From Robbsia betulipollinis (GTDB taxonomy: Bacteria; Pseudomonadota; Gammaproteobacteria; Burkholderiales; Burkholderiaceae): a stretch of 64,000 nucleotides of DNA. This document shows, one piece after another, positions 8,252-17,900 of this stretch. Numbering within the stretch: the stretch's first letter is position 1; the number at the start of each line of letters is the position of its first letter. The DNA lies in the NCBI RefSeq assembly GCF_026624755.1, contig NZ_JAPMXC010000001.1:248001-312000 (forward strand), written 5' to 3'. Below the pieces are notes generated by a model. The model was not told the origin of the DNA, searched no databases, and worked only from the letters and a program-made list of their open reading frames with translations. Both the position numbers and the translations under genes were made by a program.

Positions 8252-8899
8252 ATGTTTATTTTTTCGAAATACCGCCTTCATCCCGCCCTCTGCCTTTTCG
8301 CGGGTGCGTTCGCCGTGCTGCAGGGGTGCGGGAGCACCGCGAAGGATGCCCCGTTCCAGCCCGAACTCTCCACCGCGGACATCAGCCCGTACGCGCGACA
8401 TTTCAACGTCGGTGAAGTCGACGCCTGCGAGGCCGCGCGCCGCGCGATGCTCAGTCAGGGATACACGACCAAGCTGACCACGCCCGATTCGGTCGATGCG
8501 AACAAGGAGTTCCAGCCGAGCAGCGACATGCACGTCTCGGTCGCCTTTCACATCGTCTGTACGCCTGGCGAAGCGTCGGGCGGCACCAGCGTGGTGTACG
8601 TGAACGCCATCCAGGACAATTACGCGCTGAAAAAGAGCGATACGTCGGCGAGCGTCGGTTTGAGCGTGTTGGGGTCCGTCTCGTTGCCGATCCGTTCGAG
8701 CAACGATTCGATGGTGAAGGTGTCGAGCCAGACGATTCCCGCGGGTCCTTTCTACGACCGCTTCTTCCTCCTGGTCGATCACTATCTGAAAACCGTGATC
8801 CGCAGCCGGCCCGTGAGCAACGGCGGGATCGTCAGCGGGCCGCTGCCGGCGCTCCCGGTGCTTCCCGAGCCCAGCCTGCCTGCCGTCACCGCGCCCTGA
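8252..8899 (+). CDS. DUF2242 family lipoprotein
   Basis: This 215-residue protein has a lipoprotein signal: a short N-terminus, the hydrophobic stretch LCLFAGAFAVLQ, then GCGS, making Cys in LQGC the probable lipidated residue. The rest matches the DUF2242 family as I know it from Burkholderiales, with a central beta-rich region (VSVAFHIVC, SVVYVNAIQDNYALKKS) and a proline-rich tail. Function is unknown; membrane anchoring in the periplasm is inferred. I prefer the ATG at 8252, which puts the lipobox at a normal distance; an upstream in-frame ATG at 8153 would add 33 residues of no signal character. It stands alone, convergent with the phosphatase gene. Confidence 0.85.
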   Translation: MFIFSKYRLHPALCLFAGAFAVLQGCGSTAKDAPFQPELSTADISPYARHFNVGEVDACEAARRAMLSQGYTTKLTTPDSVDANKEFQPSSDMHVSVAFHIVCTPGEASGGTSVVYVNAIQDNYALKKSDTSASVGLSVLGSVSLPIRSSNDSMVKVSSQTIPAGPFYDRFFLLVDHYLKTVIRSRPVSNGGIVSGPLPALPVLPEPSLPAVTAP

Positions 8900-8933
8900 C
8901 CGGGCAGGGGCGCCCGGCCTCGGGAAGCCGCGG

Positions 8934-9569
8934 TCAGGCGGCGATGAGACCGCGCACGTCGAGCAGATCCTGGATCACCCGCACCGGCTGGCTCAGCCGC
9001 GCCAGCACGTCCGGCTCCAGCCGGTAGCCGACGATCTGCACGCCGGCCGCCAGCCCCGCCTCGATGCCCGCGACGCTGTCCTCCACCAGCAGGCAATCCC
9101 GCGGTGCGACGCCGATCGCCCGTGCCGCGTGCAGGATCAACCCCGGCGCGGGCTTCCAGCTGCCGACCTCGTAGGCGCTGAACACCAAACCGTCGAAATA
9201 CGGCGCGAGCCCGGCGGCGCTCAGGCAGGTGTCGAGCTTGTCGCGCGGCCCGTTCGACGCAACGCATTTCGGCAGCGTCAGCGTGCTGACGAGTTCCAGC
9301 GCGCCGGGCATCGGCAGCAGTTCCTGCGCATAGCGGGTCCGGCTGCGCTCGCGAAATTCGACGGTGAATTGCGGGATTCCCGTCAGCCCCCTGTCGGCGG
9401 CAAGCAGGCCGGCGAATTTCGCGAACTCCGAGCCGCGGAAACGTTGCAGCGCTTCCTCGTAGCCCATCTCGATGCCGCGCTCCCCCAGCAGTTCGACGAC
9501 GACCTGCGCGGAAAGCGTTTCGCTGTCGACCAGCGTGCCATCGCTGTCGAAGATGATGCCCTGGATCAT
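8934..9569 (-). CDS. HAD-superfamily phosphatase (beta-phosphoglucomutase-like)
   Basis: This 211-residue cytoplasmic hydrolase has the HAD motifs in order: FDSDGTL (nucleophile Asp8 and Asp10), the motif II ASNGP, the motif III Lys in SWKPAPG, and the motif IV LLVEDSVAGIEAG. A helical cap lies between residues 15 and 85, as in the GPH/YieH/beta-phosphoglucomutase group that acts on small sugar phosphates or similar. The start ATG overlaps the stop of the upstream ankyrin gene by four bases (9566-9569), so the two are coupled. The substrate is not predictable. Confidence 0.93.
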   Translation of the reverse strand: MIQGIIFDSDGTLVDSETLSAQVVVELLGERGIEMGYEEALQRFRGSEFAKFAGLLAADRGLTGIPQFTVEFRERSRTRYAQELLPMPGALELVSTLTLPKCVASNGPRDKLDTCLSAAGLAPYFDGLVFSAYEVGSWKPAPGLILHAARAIGVAPRDCLLVEDSVAGIEAGLAAGVQIVGYRLEPDVLARLSQPVRVIQDLLDVRGLIAA

Positions 9570-10183
9570 GCCGGGTCCGTGCGCGCTGCGCCGTCGGTCG
9601 GTCCGTCGGCCGAGCCGTCCGTCCGGACAGCGCCGGTCAACCGGGCGGCGAGTTGCGCTTCGGTCGCGGGTGCGCCCATGCGCTTTGCCGCGTCGAGCGC
9701 GGTGACGCCATTGGCATCGGTCGCATCGGGGTTGGCGCCGTGCGCGATCAGCAGGTCGACGATCTCGGTGCGATTGAACATGGCGGCCATCATCAGCGCG
9801 GTGCGGCCGTCGGCCGACGCGCCGTCGACGTCGGCACCGTTCGCCAGCAAGACCTCGATCACATCGCGATAACCCTTGAATGCAGCCCCGGCGATCGGCA
9901 ACTGGCCGTTGTCGTTGCTCAGGTTCGGGTCGGCCTGCTTGCTCAGCAGCACGCGTACCGCCTCGGCATGCCCGTGATAGCTGGCGAGCATGACCAGACT
10001 GTCGCCCTTGTCGTTGCAGAGGTTCGGCGGCAGACCCTTGTCGATCAGGCGCCCCAGCATCACGGCATCGCCGCGGCGGGCGCATTCGAAGACTTCGTGG
10101 GCGAAATCGATCGCCTGTTGATCCGGACCGGAGGACGGCGCGACCGCGCCCGCGGGCGGCGTCGAGGGAGGTTTTTCCTGCAT
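9566..10183 (-). CDS. Ankyrin-repeat protein
   Basis: This 205-residue protein carries about four to five ankyrin repeats between residues 25 and 175, recognisable by DKGLPPNLCNDKGDSLVMLA, KQADPNLSNDNGQLPIAGA, NGADVDGASADGRTALMMA and HGANPDATDANGVTALDAA. No signal peptide or membrane segment is visible, so it is probably cytoplasmic. A disordered Pro/Ala-rich head and a Gly/Asp/Thr-rich tail flank the repeats. It is coupled to the HAD phosphatase by an ATGA overlap, suggesting that the two proteins act in the same process or complex. Small ankyrin proteins in this group of bacteria are usually intracellular partners rather than effectors. Confidence 0.93.
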   Translation of the reverse strand: MQEKPPSTPPAGAVAPSSGPDQQAIDFAHEVFECARRGDAVMLGRLIDKGLPPNLCNDKGDSLVMLASYHGHAEAVRVLLSKQADPNLSNDNGQLPIAGAAFKGYRDVIEVLLANGADVDGASADGRTALMMAAMFNRTEIVDLLIAHGANPDATDANGVTALDAAKRMGAPATEAQLAARLTGAVRTDGSADGPTDGAARTDPA

Positions 10184-10223
10184 GGATTGCTCTCGAAAAA
10201 AGTAGGACCGCGTCGACGGCGGG

Positions 10224-11189
10224 TTATTCGGGCGTGGCGTACTGCGCGACGACGGCGGCGATCTTGCGGCCCGCGGCGTAATGCAGCATATGCCCGACGC
10301 GCGGCAGGATCCGCAGGTCGCTGTGCGCCATCTCGCGGTGCAGACGCATCGACTGGCGACCGGGATCGACGACCCGGTCGGCGTCGCCGGTGAAGATCGT
10401 GGTCGGCTGCATCACCTCCCAATAGCGGCGCCGCATCTTGAACGCCGCCGGCACCATCATGCCGCCGTCGGCCGCGGTCGCGCCCACCTGCGAGGGGCGC
10501 GCGCGCATGCCGCGCGGCACCAGGGCTTCGAATTTCGGCGCCACCGCGTGCGGCGAGAACATGCGCCGGTTCATCAGGCGCGACAGCAGACGCGTCGCCA
10601 GCGGCACGACGGTATTGTTCAGCACCGGTCCGACGAGCGGTAGCGCCTGCAGCCCGAACAGCGTCTCGACGCGCGGCGTCGGATAAAAGTAACCGCCCAA
10701 CAGCACCAGGGCGCGCACCGCTTCCGGCGATTCGATGGCCAGCGCCATCGCCACGGAGGCGCCGAGCGAATGGCCCACGACCACGGCGTCGTCGATATCC
10801 AGCACATCGAATGCGGCGCGCAGTATCGTCGCCTGCGCGGACGGGGTCCACACGCGGCCGGCCGGCCGGCTGCTGTAGCCGAAACCGGGGCGATCGAAGG
10901 CGATCACGCGATGCCGGCGCGCCAGCAGGTCGAACAGGCCGCTGGCGACGAAATCGGTCGCCTGCGTGCCGTTGCCGTGCAACAGGACCACGGCCGGGCC
11001 CTCGCCTTTTTCAAGGTAATGCAATCGCGCGCCCTCGACCTCGACGAAGCGGCCGGAGGCCGGCGCGCGGCGTTCGGCCCGCTCCGCCTGGCGCCGGTTC
11101 CAGGCCGCGGCGCCCGCCAGGGCCGTACCCGCGACCAGCGCGGCACCAATCCAGGGAAGGCGCGAGGGGCGCTGCAAGCGTTCAGTCAT
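10224..11189 (-). CDS. Membrane-anchored alpha/beta hydrolase
   Basis: This 321-residue hydrolase has a single N-terminal hydrophobic segment (residues 13-30), after which the catalytic domain begins. The oxyanion motif LLHGNGT (about 69-75), the nucleophile elbow GHSLGAS with Ser141, the acid in GDADRVVDP and the histidine in VGHMLHY complete a standard triad. The fold and motifs fit esterases/epoxide-hydrolase-like proteins of broad specificity. It lies 40 bp upstream of the ankyrin gene on the same strand and may share its transcript. The substrate is unknown. Confidence 0.9.
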   Translation of the reverse strand: MTERLQRPSRLPWIGAALVAGTALAGAAAWNRRQAERAERRAPASGRFVEVEGARLHYLEKGEGPAVVLLHGNGTQATDFVASGLFDLLARRHRVIAFDRPGFGYSSRPAGRVWTPSAQATILRAAFDVLDIDDAVVVGHSLGASVAMALAIESPEAVRALVLLGGYFYPTPRVETLFGLQALPLVGPVLNNTVVPLATRLLSRLMNRRMFSPHAVAPKFEALVPRGMRARPSQVGATAADGGMMVPAAFKMRRRYWEVMQPTTIFTGDADRVVDPGRQSMRLHREMAHSDLRILPRVGHMLHYAAGRKIAAVVAQYATPE

Positions 11190-11358
11190 TCATCCGTCTC
11201 CATTGATCCTTTCATTTCGCGCGCCCTCTCATGCAAAGGTCGTTCCATGCCGCGCGAGCAGGCGTTTCGGCCCTCCACACGGCGGGGCGCGCTTGCCACT
11301 TCGCAGAATTTACCGAGATCCGGCGCAGTCGTGCGACGAATTTACACTTTGATGCGAT

Positions 11359-12663
11359 TCAGTGCGCCTGCTCGCCGTCCTCGACATCCCCCTGCGTGCC
11401 GTCGTCGCAAATCACGCGCGTACGAATGAAATGCGGGTCCAGCCCCAGCTCCTCCAGCGCCGCCGACGACGGCGAGCGGTCCAGGTCCGTGATCACGTAA
11501 CCCATTTCGCCACGCGTTTGCAGTTGCTGCGCCAGGATGTTCGCGCCATTGGTCGCGAATACGGTGTTCAGGCGCGCGAGCGCGCCGGGCGCGTTGCCGT
11601 GGATGTTGAGCACGCGGCATTTGCCCACCAGCGGACCCGGCGCGATTTCCGGGAAGTTCACCGCGCCGGTCGTCGCGCCGGTGCGCAGATAGCTGACGAG
11701 CTTGGCCGCCACCTCGATGCCGATGTTTTCCTGCGCCTCCTGCGTGCTGCCGCCGATGTGCGGCGTCAGGATGACGTTGCGCGCGCCGCGCAGCACGCTT
11801 TCGAACGGCAACTGGTTGTTGGCCGGCTCCGTGGGGAAGACGTCGATCGCCGCGCCGCCGAGATGTCCTTCGTCGAGCGCCGCCTTCAACGCATCGATAT
11901 CGACGACCTTGCCGCGCGAGGCGTTGATCAGCACCGCCCCCTTCTTGAATTTGCGCAGCAGCGCGGCGCCGATCATGCCGGTGGTGGCGCCCGTGGCGGG
12001 CACGTGCAGCGTGACCGCGTCGGCACTGGACACCGCGTCGGCGAGCGTTGCCGCCGCACGCGCCACGCCCAGCCCCAGTTTCGCCTGCACGTCGTAATAG
12101 ACGACCCGCATGCCGAACGACTCCGCCAAAACGCCCACCTGCGAGCCGATATTGCCATAGCCGATCACCGCGATCGTCTTGCCGCGTGCCTCGAACGCCC
12201 CCGCCGCGCCCTTCGCCCAGACGCCCGCGTGCGCGAGCGCGGTCTTCTCCGGCACGCGGCGCATCAACAGCACCGCCTCGGCGACCACCAGCTCGGCGAC
12301 CGAGCGGGTGTTGGAGAACGGCGCGTTGAACACCGGCACGCCCGCGGCGGACGCGGCCTTCAGGTCGACCTGCGAGGTGCCGATGCAGAAGCAGCCGACG
12401 GACAGCAACTGCTTCTGCGAGGCGAAGTCCGCGGCGACCAGATGCGTGGCCGAGCGGATGCCGAGCAGTTCGGCGCCGTCGAGCGTGCGGTGCAGTTCCT
12501 CGCCGAGCAGCGCGGAGGCATGGCGGCGCACGTCGAGCCTGGCGTCGTCGAGCAGATCGGACGCGGTGGTATGGATACCTTCCAGCAGCAGAATGGATGT
12601 CGTGGACAAAAGCGTGTTCCCGGTGTGGGGCCGGTGGAATGGCCCGGATTCAATCAGGCGCAT
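11359..12663 (-). CDS. serA: D-3-phosphoglycerate dehydrogenase with ACT domain
   Basis: This enzyme catalyses the first step of serine synthesis, oxidising 3-phosphoglycerate with NAD. It has a substrate-binding domain, a Rossmann domain with VIGYGNIGSQVG, the catalytic Arg in NASRGKVVD, the His in TPHIGGSTQEAQENIG, and a C-terminal ACT domain (about residues 355-430) that normally binds serine for feedback inhibition. Length is 434 residues from the ATG at 12663. A TTG 18 codons inside (at 12609) would give 416, closer to the 410 of the enterobacterial enzyme, and is a plausible true start. It is divergent from the recombinase-like gene. Confidence 0.93.
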   Translation of the reverse strand: MRLIESGPFHRPHTGNTLLSTTSILLLEGIHTTASDLLDDARLDVRRHASALLGEELHRTLDGAELLGIRSATHLVAADFASQKQLLSVGCFCIGTSQVDLKAASAAGVPVFNAPFSNTRSVAELVVAEAVLLMRRVPEKTALAHAGVWAKGAAGAFEARGKTIAVIGYGNIGSQVGVLAESFGMRVVYYDVQAKLGLGVARAAATLADAVSSADAVTLHVPATGATTGMIGAALLRKFKKGAVLINASRGKVVDIDALKAALDEGHLGGAAIDVFPTEPANNQLPFESVLRGARNVILTPHIGGSTQEAQENIGIEVAAKLVSYLRTGATTGAVNFPEIAPGPLVGKCRVLNIHGNAPGALARLNTVFATNGANILAQQLQTRGEMGYVITDLDRSPSSAALEELGLDPHFIRTRVICDDGTQGDVEDGEQAH

Positions 12664-12712
12664 GGGTTAACATGCGGTGATACCCGACAGACTACCTCAG
12701 GAAGCCCCCCGC

Positions 12713-13780
12713 ATGCATTCGGACCTCTTCAATCAGTCATCGGCGGATTGGGCGGTGGACCCCCGCAGGACGTTCGACGCCTGGCTTGCGTCGCGCCATT
12801 TTCGCGGTTCGTCGGCCGATGTCTACCGCGCGCAGTTCAACCACTTCCTGGACTGGCTGGGGGAACGCGGCAAGACCCTGATGAGTACCGAGCCGTCGCT
12901 GATCGACGAGTTCGTCGGCACGCTCGACGTCAAGCGGCAACAGCGCGCCCGCTATCTGCGCATCATGGAGCGGGTGTTCGACGATATGTTTCAGGAAGCC
13001 GCCACGGCAGGCAATCCGGCCCGCCCGGTCGCGCGTTCGGTGGACGCACCCTGGACCGACACGCGTTCGAACGCGCCGACCGGCTTCCTTTCCGACGGCG
13101 AGCGCGACCGGCTGTGGCGCGAACTCGCGCGCGCGGTCGAGGAGGACGTCACCGCGATGGCGGACGCGGCGGACGGGAAAGACGCCGCGCACGCGCCGGC
13201 CGGCAAGGGCCGCGCCGATCCGCGCCAGCCGATGCACTGGCGCGATGTGCGCGACCGGGCGCTCGCGGCGCTGATGCTGGGCTGCGGGCTCAAGCTGAGC
13301 GAGGCCGAAACCCTGACGTGGCGCTGCGTGCTGACCGGCGACGCGCGCGTGCTGGTGGAAGCGGCGGACCCCCGCTACTCGCGTTACGTGCCGGTCCCGC
13401 CGCTGGCGCTGCACATCGTCGAGCGCTGGTTCGCGGCGCGCGCGCTGGCCGAGGTCGGCGGTGACCTCGTGTTCCCGGCGGGCCGGGGCGGCAAGCCGAT
13501 GCACAAGGCCACCGTCCTGCGCGCCATCGACGAACTCGTCGCGCGCGCCGGCCTGCTGGGGGTACGTACCGCGCGCATCAGCCCGCAGACGCTGCGCAAC
13601 GCCTACGCGGCGACCCTGTTCGAGGCGGGAGAGCCGGATGAACTGCTGGCCGAACGGCTCGGCTTCGCGCAACTGGTGTCCTCCAGGCGGCTGCGCACCG
13701 CCTGGCTCGACTGGCAGCGCGCGACTGCCCGCAACGCCGCCATCCGGCTGGCCGTCGCGCAGGCGAACGAGGGGGGGTAA
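12713..13780 (+). CDS. Tyrosine-recombinase-like protein lacking catalytic residues
   Basis: This 355-residue protein has the two-domain layout of XerC-type recombinases: a SAM-like N-terminal core-binding domain (about 15-100) and a catalytic-domain fold (about 125-345). Yet the active-site positions are altered. The box I Arg of the usual TGLRxSE is Lys194 (GCGLKLSE). The HxLRH motif reads Q292-T-L-R295-N296. The LGH histidine is Phe318, and there is no tyrosine after residue 298, so the nucleophile is missing. An acidic/Ala-rich insert lies at about 143-170. It may bind DNA without cutting it. Start chosen at the ATG at 12713, after AGGAAG. No attachment site or phage gene is nearby. Confidence 0.85.
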   Translation: MHSDLFNQSSADWAVDPRRTFDAWLASRHFRGSSADVYRAQFNHFLDWLGERGKTLMSTEPSLIDEFVGTLDVKRQQRARYLRIMERVFDDMFQEAATAGNPARPVARSVDAPWTDTRSNAPTGFLSDGERDRLWRELARAVEEDVTAMADAADGKDAAHAPAGKGRADPRQPMHWRDVRDRALAALMLGCGLKLSEAETLTWRCVLTGDARVLVEAADPRYSRYVPVPPLALHIVERWFAARALAEVGGDLVFPAGRGGKPMHKATVLRAIDELVARAGLLGVRTARISPQTLRNAYAATLFEAGEPDELLAERLGFAQLVSSRRLRTAWLDWQRATARNAAIRLAVAQANEGG

Positions 13781-13810
13781 GGAAACGCCGTGCCGTGACA
13801 CGCCGCGCCG

Positions 13811-14935
13811 TCAACGCGTCCAGCGCGCGACGTGGAATGCGGCGGCGGCCGCGGCCGTACGCGTTTCCACCCCCAGCTTGACGAACACCCGCTCCAGATG
13901 TTTGTTGACGGTGCGCGGCATCATTTTCAGGATCTGACCGATATCGCGGTTGGTCTTGCCCCGCGAGAGCCACAGCAACACTTCCGCTTCGCGATGCGTC
14001 AGGCCGAAGCGCGCCTCCAGGCCGGCGATATCGCGCCGGTCCGCATGCTCCTCGAAGATCAGGATCCAGCTGCCCCGGCTGGCCGCGCCCGCGATCCGCG
14101 CGACCAGCCGGTCGCCATCGGGCAGGATGCGCGTGAATTCCACCGGCTCCTCCGCGGGCCTTTCCCCCAGTTTCTCCCGTACTTCACCCCGTATTTCACC
14201 CCGCAATGCGCCCTCGTGGCGGGCGAGCCAGTCGCGCAGCGGATCGGGCAGGCGCGCGAGCGGCGCCGGCTCGCCGGGCGCAGGGGCCGCGCCCCCTGCC
14301 CGGCCCGCGGCCCCGATATCCGGAAAGAAGTGCGCCAGTTGCGCCGGCGCTTGCGCGCTATGCCACTGGATCTCGCCATGCCGGGTCGCGATGACCGCCG
14401 CCCGCGAACTGAGTTCGAGCACGAGGTCCGCGTGCCGCTGGCTCGCCGCGCGGCGCACGTGCGCGGTCACCCGTGCGACGACTTCGTCGGGTCGGATCGG
14501 TTTGGTCACGTAGTCGATGCCCCCCACGCGAAAACCGTTGACGACATGCTCGGTCTCCATCAACGCCGTCATGAAGATGACCGGGACGTGCCGGTACGCG
14601 GCGTTCGCCTTGATGCGCTCGCAGGTTTCGAAACCGTCCATGCCCGGCATGATCGCATCGAGCAGGATCACGTCCGGCAGGATGCGCGCCATGCGCTCCA
14701 GCGCCGAACCGCCATCGCGCGCGACCAGCACCGCATAGCCCGCGCTGTCCAGCGCACGCGACAGCAAGGCGAGGTTGTCCGGCGTATCGTCGACGATCAG
14801 CACGACCGGCTGGCCCGGCGGCAGCGAAACCTGCTGTTCCGGCGGAAGCACGACACGCACCGGTGGCGGGCATGGCGATCCGGGCGGCGTCGTGCCGCGC
14901 CCCGCTGGCGGGCGCGGCGGTTCAGGCGGCATCAT
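13811..14935 (-). CDS. Response regulator with LuxR-type DNA-binding domain
   Basis: This 374-residue protein has a Pro-rich head, a receiver domain (from about residue 37, VVLIVDDTPDNLALL, with the phosphoacceptor Asp in VILLDAIMPGMDG), and a central region of about 130 residues that may be PAS-like. A C-terminal LuxR/GerE helix-turn-helix (LTHREAEVLLWLSRGKTNRDIGQ, written in part) completes it. The ATG at 14935 overlaps the end of the sensor kinase gene by 14 bp, so it is the kinase's cognate partner. It probably controls the divergent urt-fmd operon. The DNA target is not known. Confidence 0.92.
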   Translation of the reverse strand: MMPPEPPRPPAGRGTTPPGSPCPPPVRVVLPPEQQVSLPPGQPVVLIVDDTPDNLALLSRALDSAGYAVLVARDGGSALERMARILPDVILLDAIMPGMDGFETCERIKANAAYRHVPVIFMTALMETEHVVNGFRVGGIDYVTKPIRPDEVVARVTAHVRRAASQRHADLVLELSSRAAVIATRHGEIQWHSAQAPAQLAHFFPDIGAAGRAGGAAPAPGEPAPLARLPDPLRDWLARHEGALRGEIRGEVREKLGERPAEEPVEFTRILPDGDRLVARIAGAASRGSWILIFEEHADRRDIAGLEARFGLTHREAEVLLWLSRGKTNRDIGQILKMMPRTVNKHLERVFVKLGVETRTAAAAAAFHVARWTR

Positions 14936-17900
14936 GGCGGGCCTGCGCGGGAGGAAGCAGCAGCGCTTCGAGATCCGCCAGCCTGAAGCGGCCGGCGGCT
15001 TCCCGCAGCGGCGCGAGCGTCGGGCCGAGTTCGGGCGTGGCGCGCCGCGCCGCGTCGAGACAGGCGATGAAACCCTGCATATAGCCGAGATCGAGGTGCC
15101 GGCGCAGGTCCGCGAGAAGCGCCTCGGGCAGCGGCGCCGGGGGGGCGGGAGCGGATGTCCGGCTCGTTTCCGGCATGGCGGCGTCGCCCGCCACGCGAGC
15201 GCGGGCCGGACCGTCCGGCACGTTGCCGCCCGTCGCGCTCGACAGGGCCGAGGCGGGGACCGGATCACGCGCGTCGGTGCGCCATTCGAGCCGCAACAGC
15301 GACGCGATTTTCTCGAGCAGCAGCGGCACGCGCACCGGCTTCGCGAGGTAGTCGTCGCACCCCGCCGCCGCGCCGCGGCTGCGGTCGCCGTCGAAGGCAT
15401 TGGCCGACAGCACCAGGATGGGCGCGGCGCTCAGCCGGTTCTGTCGGATCAGACGGCTGGCCTCGAACCCGTCCATCACCGGCATCGACACATCCACGAT
15501 GATCAGGTCCACCGCCTGCAGCGCCAGCAGTTGCAGCGCCTGCGGGCCGCCCGCGGCCTCCATGACGGAAAAACCGAGCGGCGTCAGCATCCGCGCGATC
15601 AGTTGCCGCTGCTCGGTCAGGTCGTCGACGACCAGCACCGTCTTGCGCGGCCCGTGATAGCCCAGCACGTCGTGCGGGTGCGCGGCGCGCCGGTGCGGAT
15701 CGTGCACCTCGGGCAGGAAGAGTTGCAGCACGAAACAGGTGCCCCGGCCCACCTCGCTTTTCACGTCGAGCGTGCCGCCCATCATCTCGGTGAGCAGGGT
15801 GCAGATCGTGAGACCCAGGCCCGTGCCGTTGTCGTTGCGCCCCGCCGACGCGCCGCGCTCGAAAGGCAGGAAGATGTTTTGCAGTTGTTCGTCCGGGATG
15901 CCCGCGCCGGTATCCTCGATCTCGAAGCGCGCCAGCCCCCATGCATAACGGATGCGCAGGGTGACGGTGCCGTGCGCGGTGAAGCGCACCGCGTTGCTGA
16001 GCAGGTTGATCAGGATCTGCCGCACGCGCTTGTCGTCGGCCCGCACTATCCGGGGCAGACAGCCCTGCGTGAGCACGCTGAACGCGAGGCCCTTTTCCGT
16101 GGCATGCGGACGCATCATCGCGCTCAGTTGCGTCACCATCTCGGGCAGCGCCACCTCCGCGACGTCGAGCTGCAGCTTGCCCGCCTCGATGCGCGCGATG
16201 TCGAGCAGACCGTCGACCAGCGCCAGCAGGTGTTCGCCGCTGCGGTAGATGGTGGCGATCGCGTCGCGCTGCCCGATATCGCCGCCCTGCCCGCCATCGG
16301 CGCCACCGGTGCGCAGCAATAGCTGCGCGTAGCCGAGAATGCTGTTCAGCGGCGTGCGCAGTTCGTGGCTCAGCCCGGTGACGTAGCGGCTTTTCGCGCG
16401 GTTCGCGGCATCCGCCGCCGCGCTGGCCTGCTGCAGGCGCGCATCGGTGACGCCATGCGCGGCGATTTCCTGCAGCAGCAGCGTGGTCTGCCGGCGCGTC
16501 TCTTCGAGGCTCACCGTACGGGTTTCGCGGGCCAGCACCAGCCACCAGACGCCGATGCACGACACCAGCGCCAGCGCGAAGAACACTTTCACATACCCGC
16601 GCGCGAGCACCGCGAAGGCGAACGGATCGGTCAGCGACAAGGTCGTCGCGCTCTGGTAGTACACCAGGTAGAGCGCGCCGCCGAGCACCGTCAGCGCCAC
16701 CGACAGCGATGCGACGTACAGTCCGATGCGCCGGATCCGCGGCGTGAGCGTCAGCCACGGGAAGGTGCGCGCCAGCACCGCGGCCACCTGCGCGCCGAGC
16801 CGCGCGTGCGGCTTGCAGACGTCGCCGCAACGCGAGTCGAGCGAACAGCACAGCGAGCAGATCGCGCCGGCATACGCCGGGCAGTGCGCCATGTCCTCCC
16901 GCTCGAAGCGGTTCTCGCAGATCACGCAGCGCAGCGTCGCGCCGCCCGGCAGGGACGCACTGTCGCGCGCGACGTAGAAACGGCCGTGCGTGGCGATGGC
17001 GATCGCCGGCGCGCAGACGAACGCCACGAACAGCGCGACGAACGGCGTCAGGGCCTCGCAGACGGCGCCCAGACAACCCGCGCGCGACAAGGCGGCGCAG
17101 GCCGTGGCGATGGCCATCGCGCCCACGCCCACCGGATTGACATCGAACAGGTGCGCGCGCTTGAATTCGATTTCGCGCGGGCTGTATCCCAGCGGCTTGC
17201 TGATCACCAGATCGCCCACCAGCGCGCCGATCCAGGCGATCGCGACGTTCGAATACAGCGTCAGCACCTTGGTCAGCGCGCCGAACACGCCCAGTTCCAC
17301 CAGCAGCAGCGCGATGAGCACATTGAAGACCAGCCAGACGACGCGCCCGGGATGACTGTGCGTGAGCCGCGCGAAAAAATTCGACCAGGCGAGCGACCCG
17401 GCATACGCATTCGTCACGTTGATCTTCAATTGCGACACCAGCACGAACAGCGTCGTCGCGCCCAGCGCCATCTGCGGCGAGGCGAACACGTAACGGAAGG
17501 CCACCAGGTACATCTGCGTGGGCTCGACGGCATGCGTCGTGTCGATCTCGTGCTGCAGCGCGAGGAACGTCAGAAAGGCGCCGCCCAGCATTTTCAGCGC
17601 GCCGGGCACGATCCATCCGGGGCCGGCCAGCAACATCGCGCACCACCAGCGTACGCGGTTGCGGGGCGTACGCGGCGGCAGAAAGCGCAGGAAGTCCACC
17701 TGTTCGCCGATCTGCACGACCAGGGCGAAAACCACCGTGCACGCGGCGCCGAATGCCACCAGGCTGAACTCCCGGCCGCTCGCGCCGGTGCCGGCGAACG
17801 TGGTCCATTCGGCGAACAGGCGCGGTTCGCGGATCGCGATGGCCAGGTAGGGGGCGACCAGCAGCACGACCCACAACGGCTGGGTCCAGCTTTGCAGACG

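Noticed and set aside
11362-13464. Open frame of 700 codons on the plus strand
   Set aside because: It runs antisense to serA and then out of frame through the recombinase-like gene; the product has no domain and is Arg/His-rich.
12713-13780. Integrase as a sign of a genomic island or prophage
   Set aside because: No tRNA, attachment repeats, transposase or phage genes are nearby, base composition looks ordinary, and the protein lacks catalytic residues.
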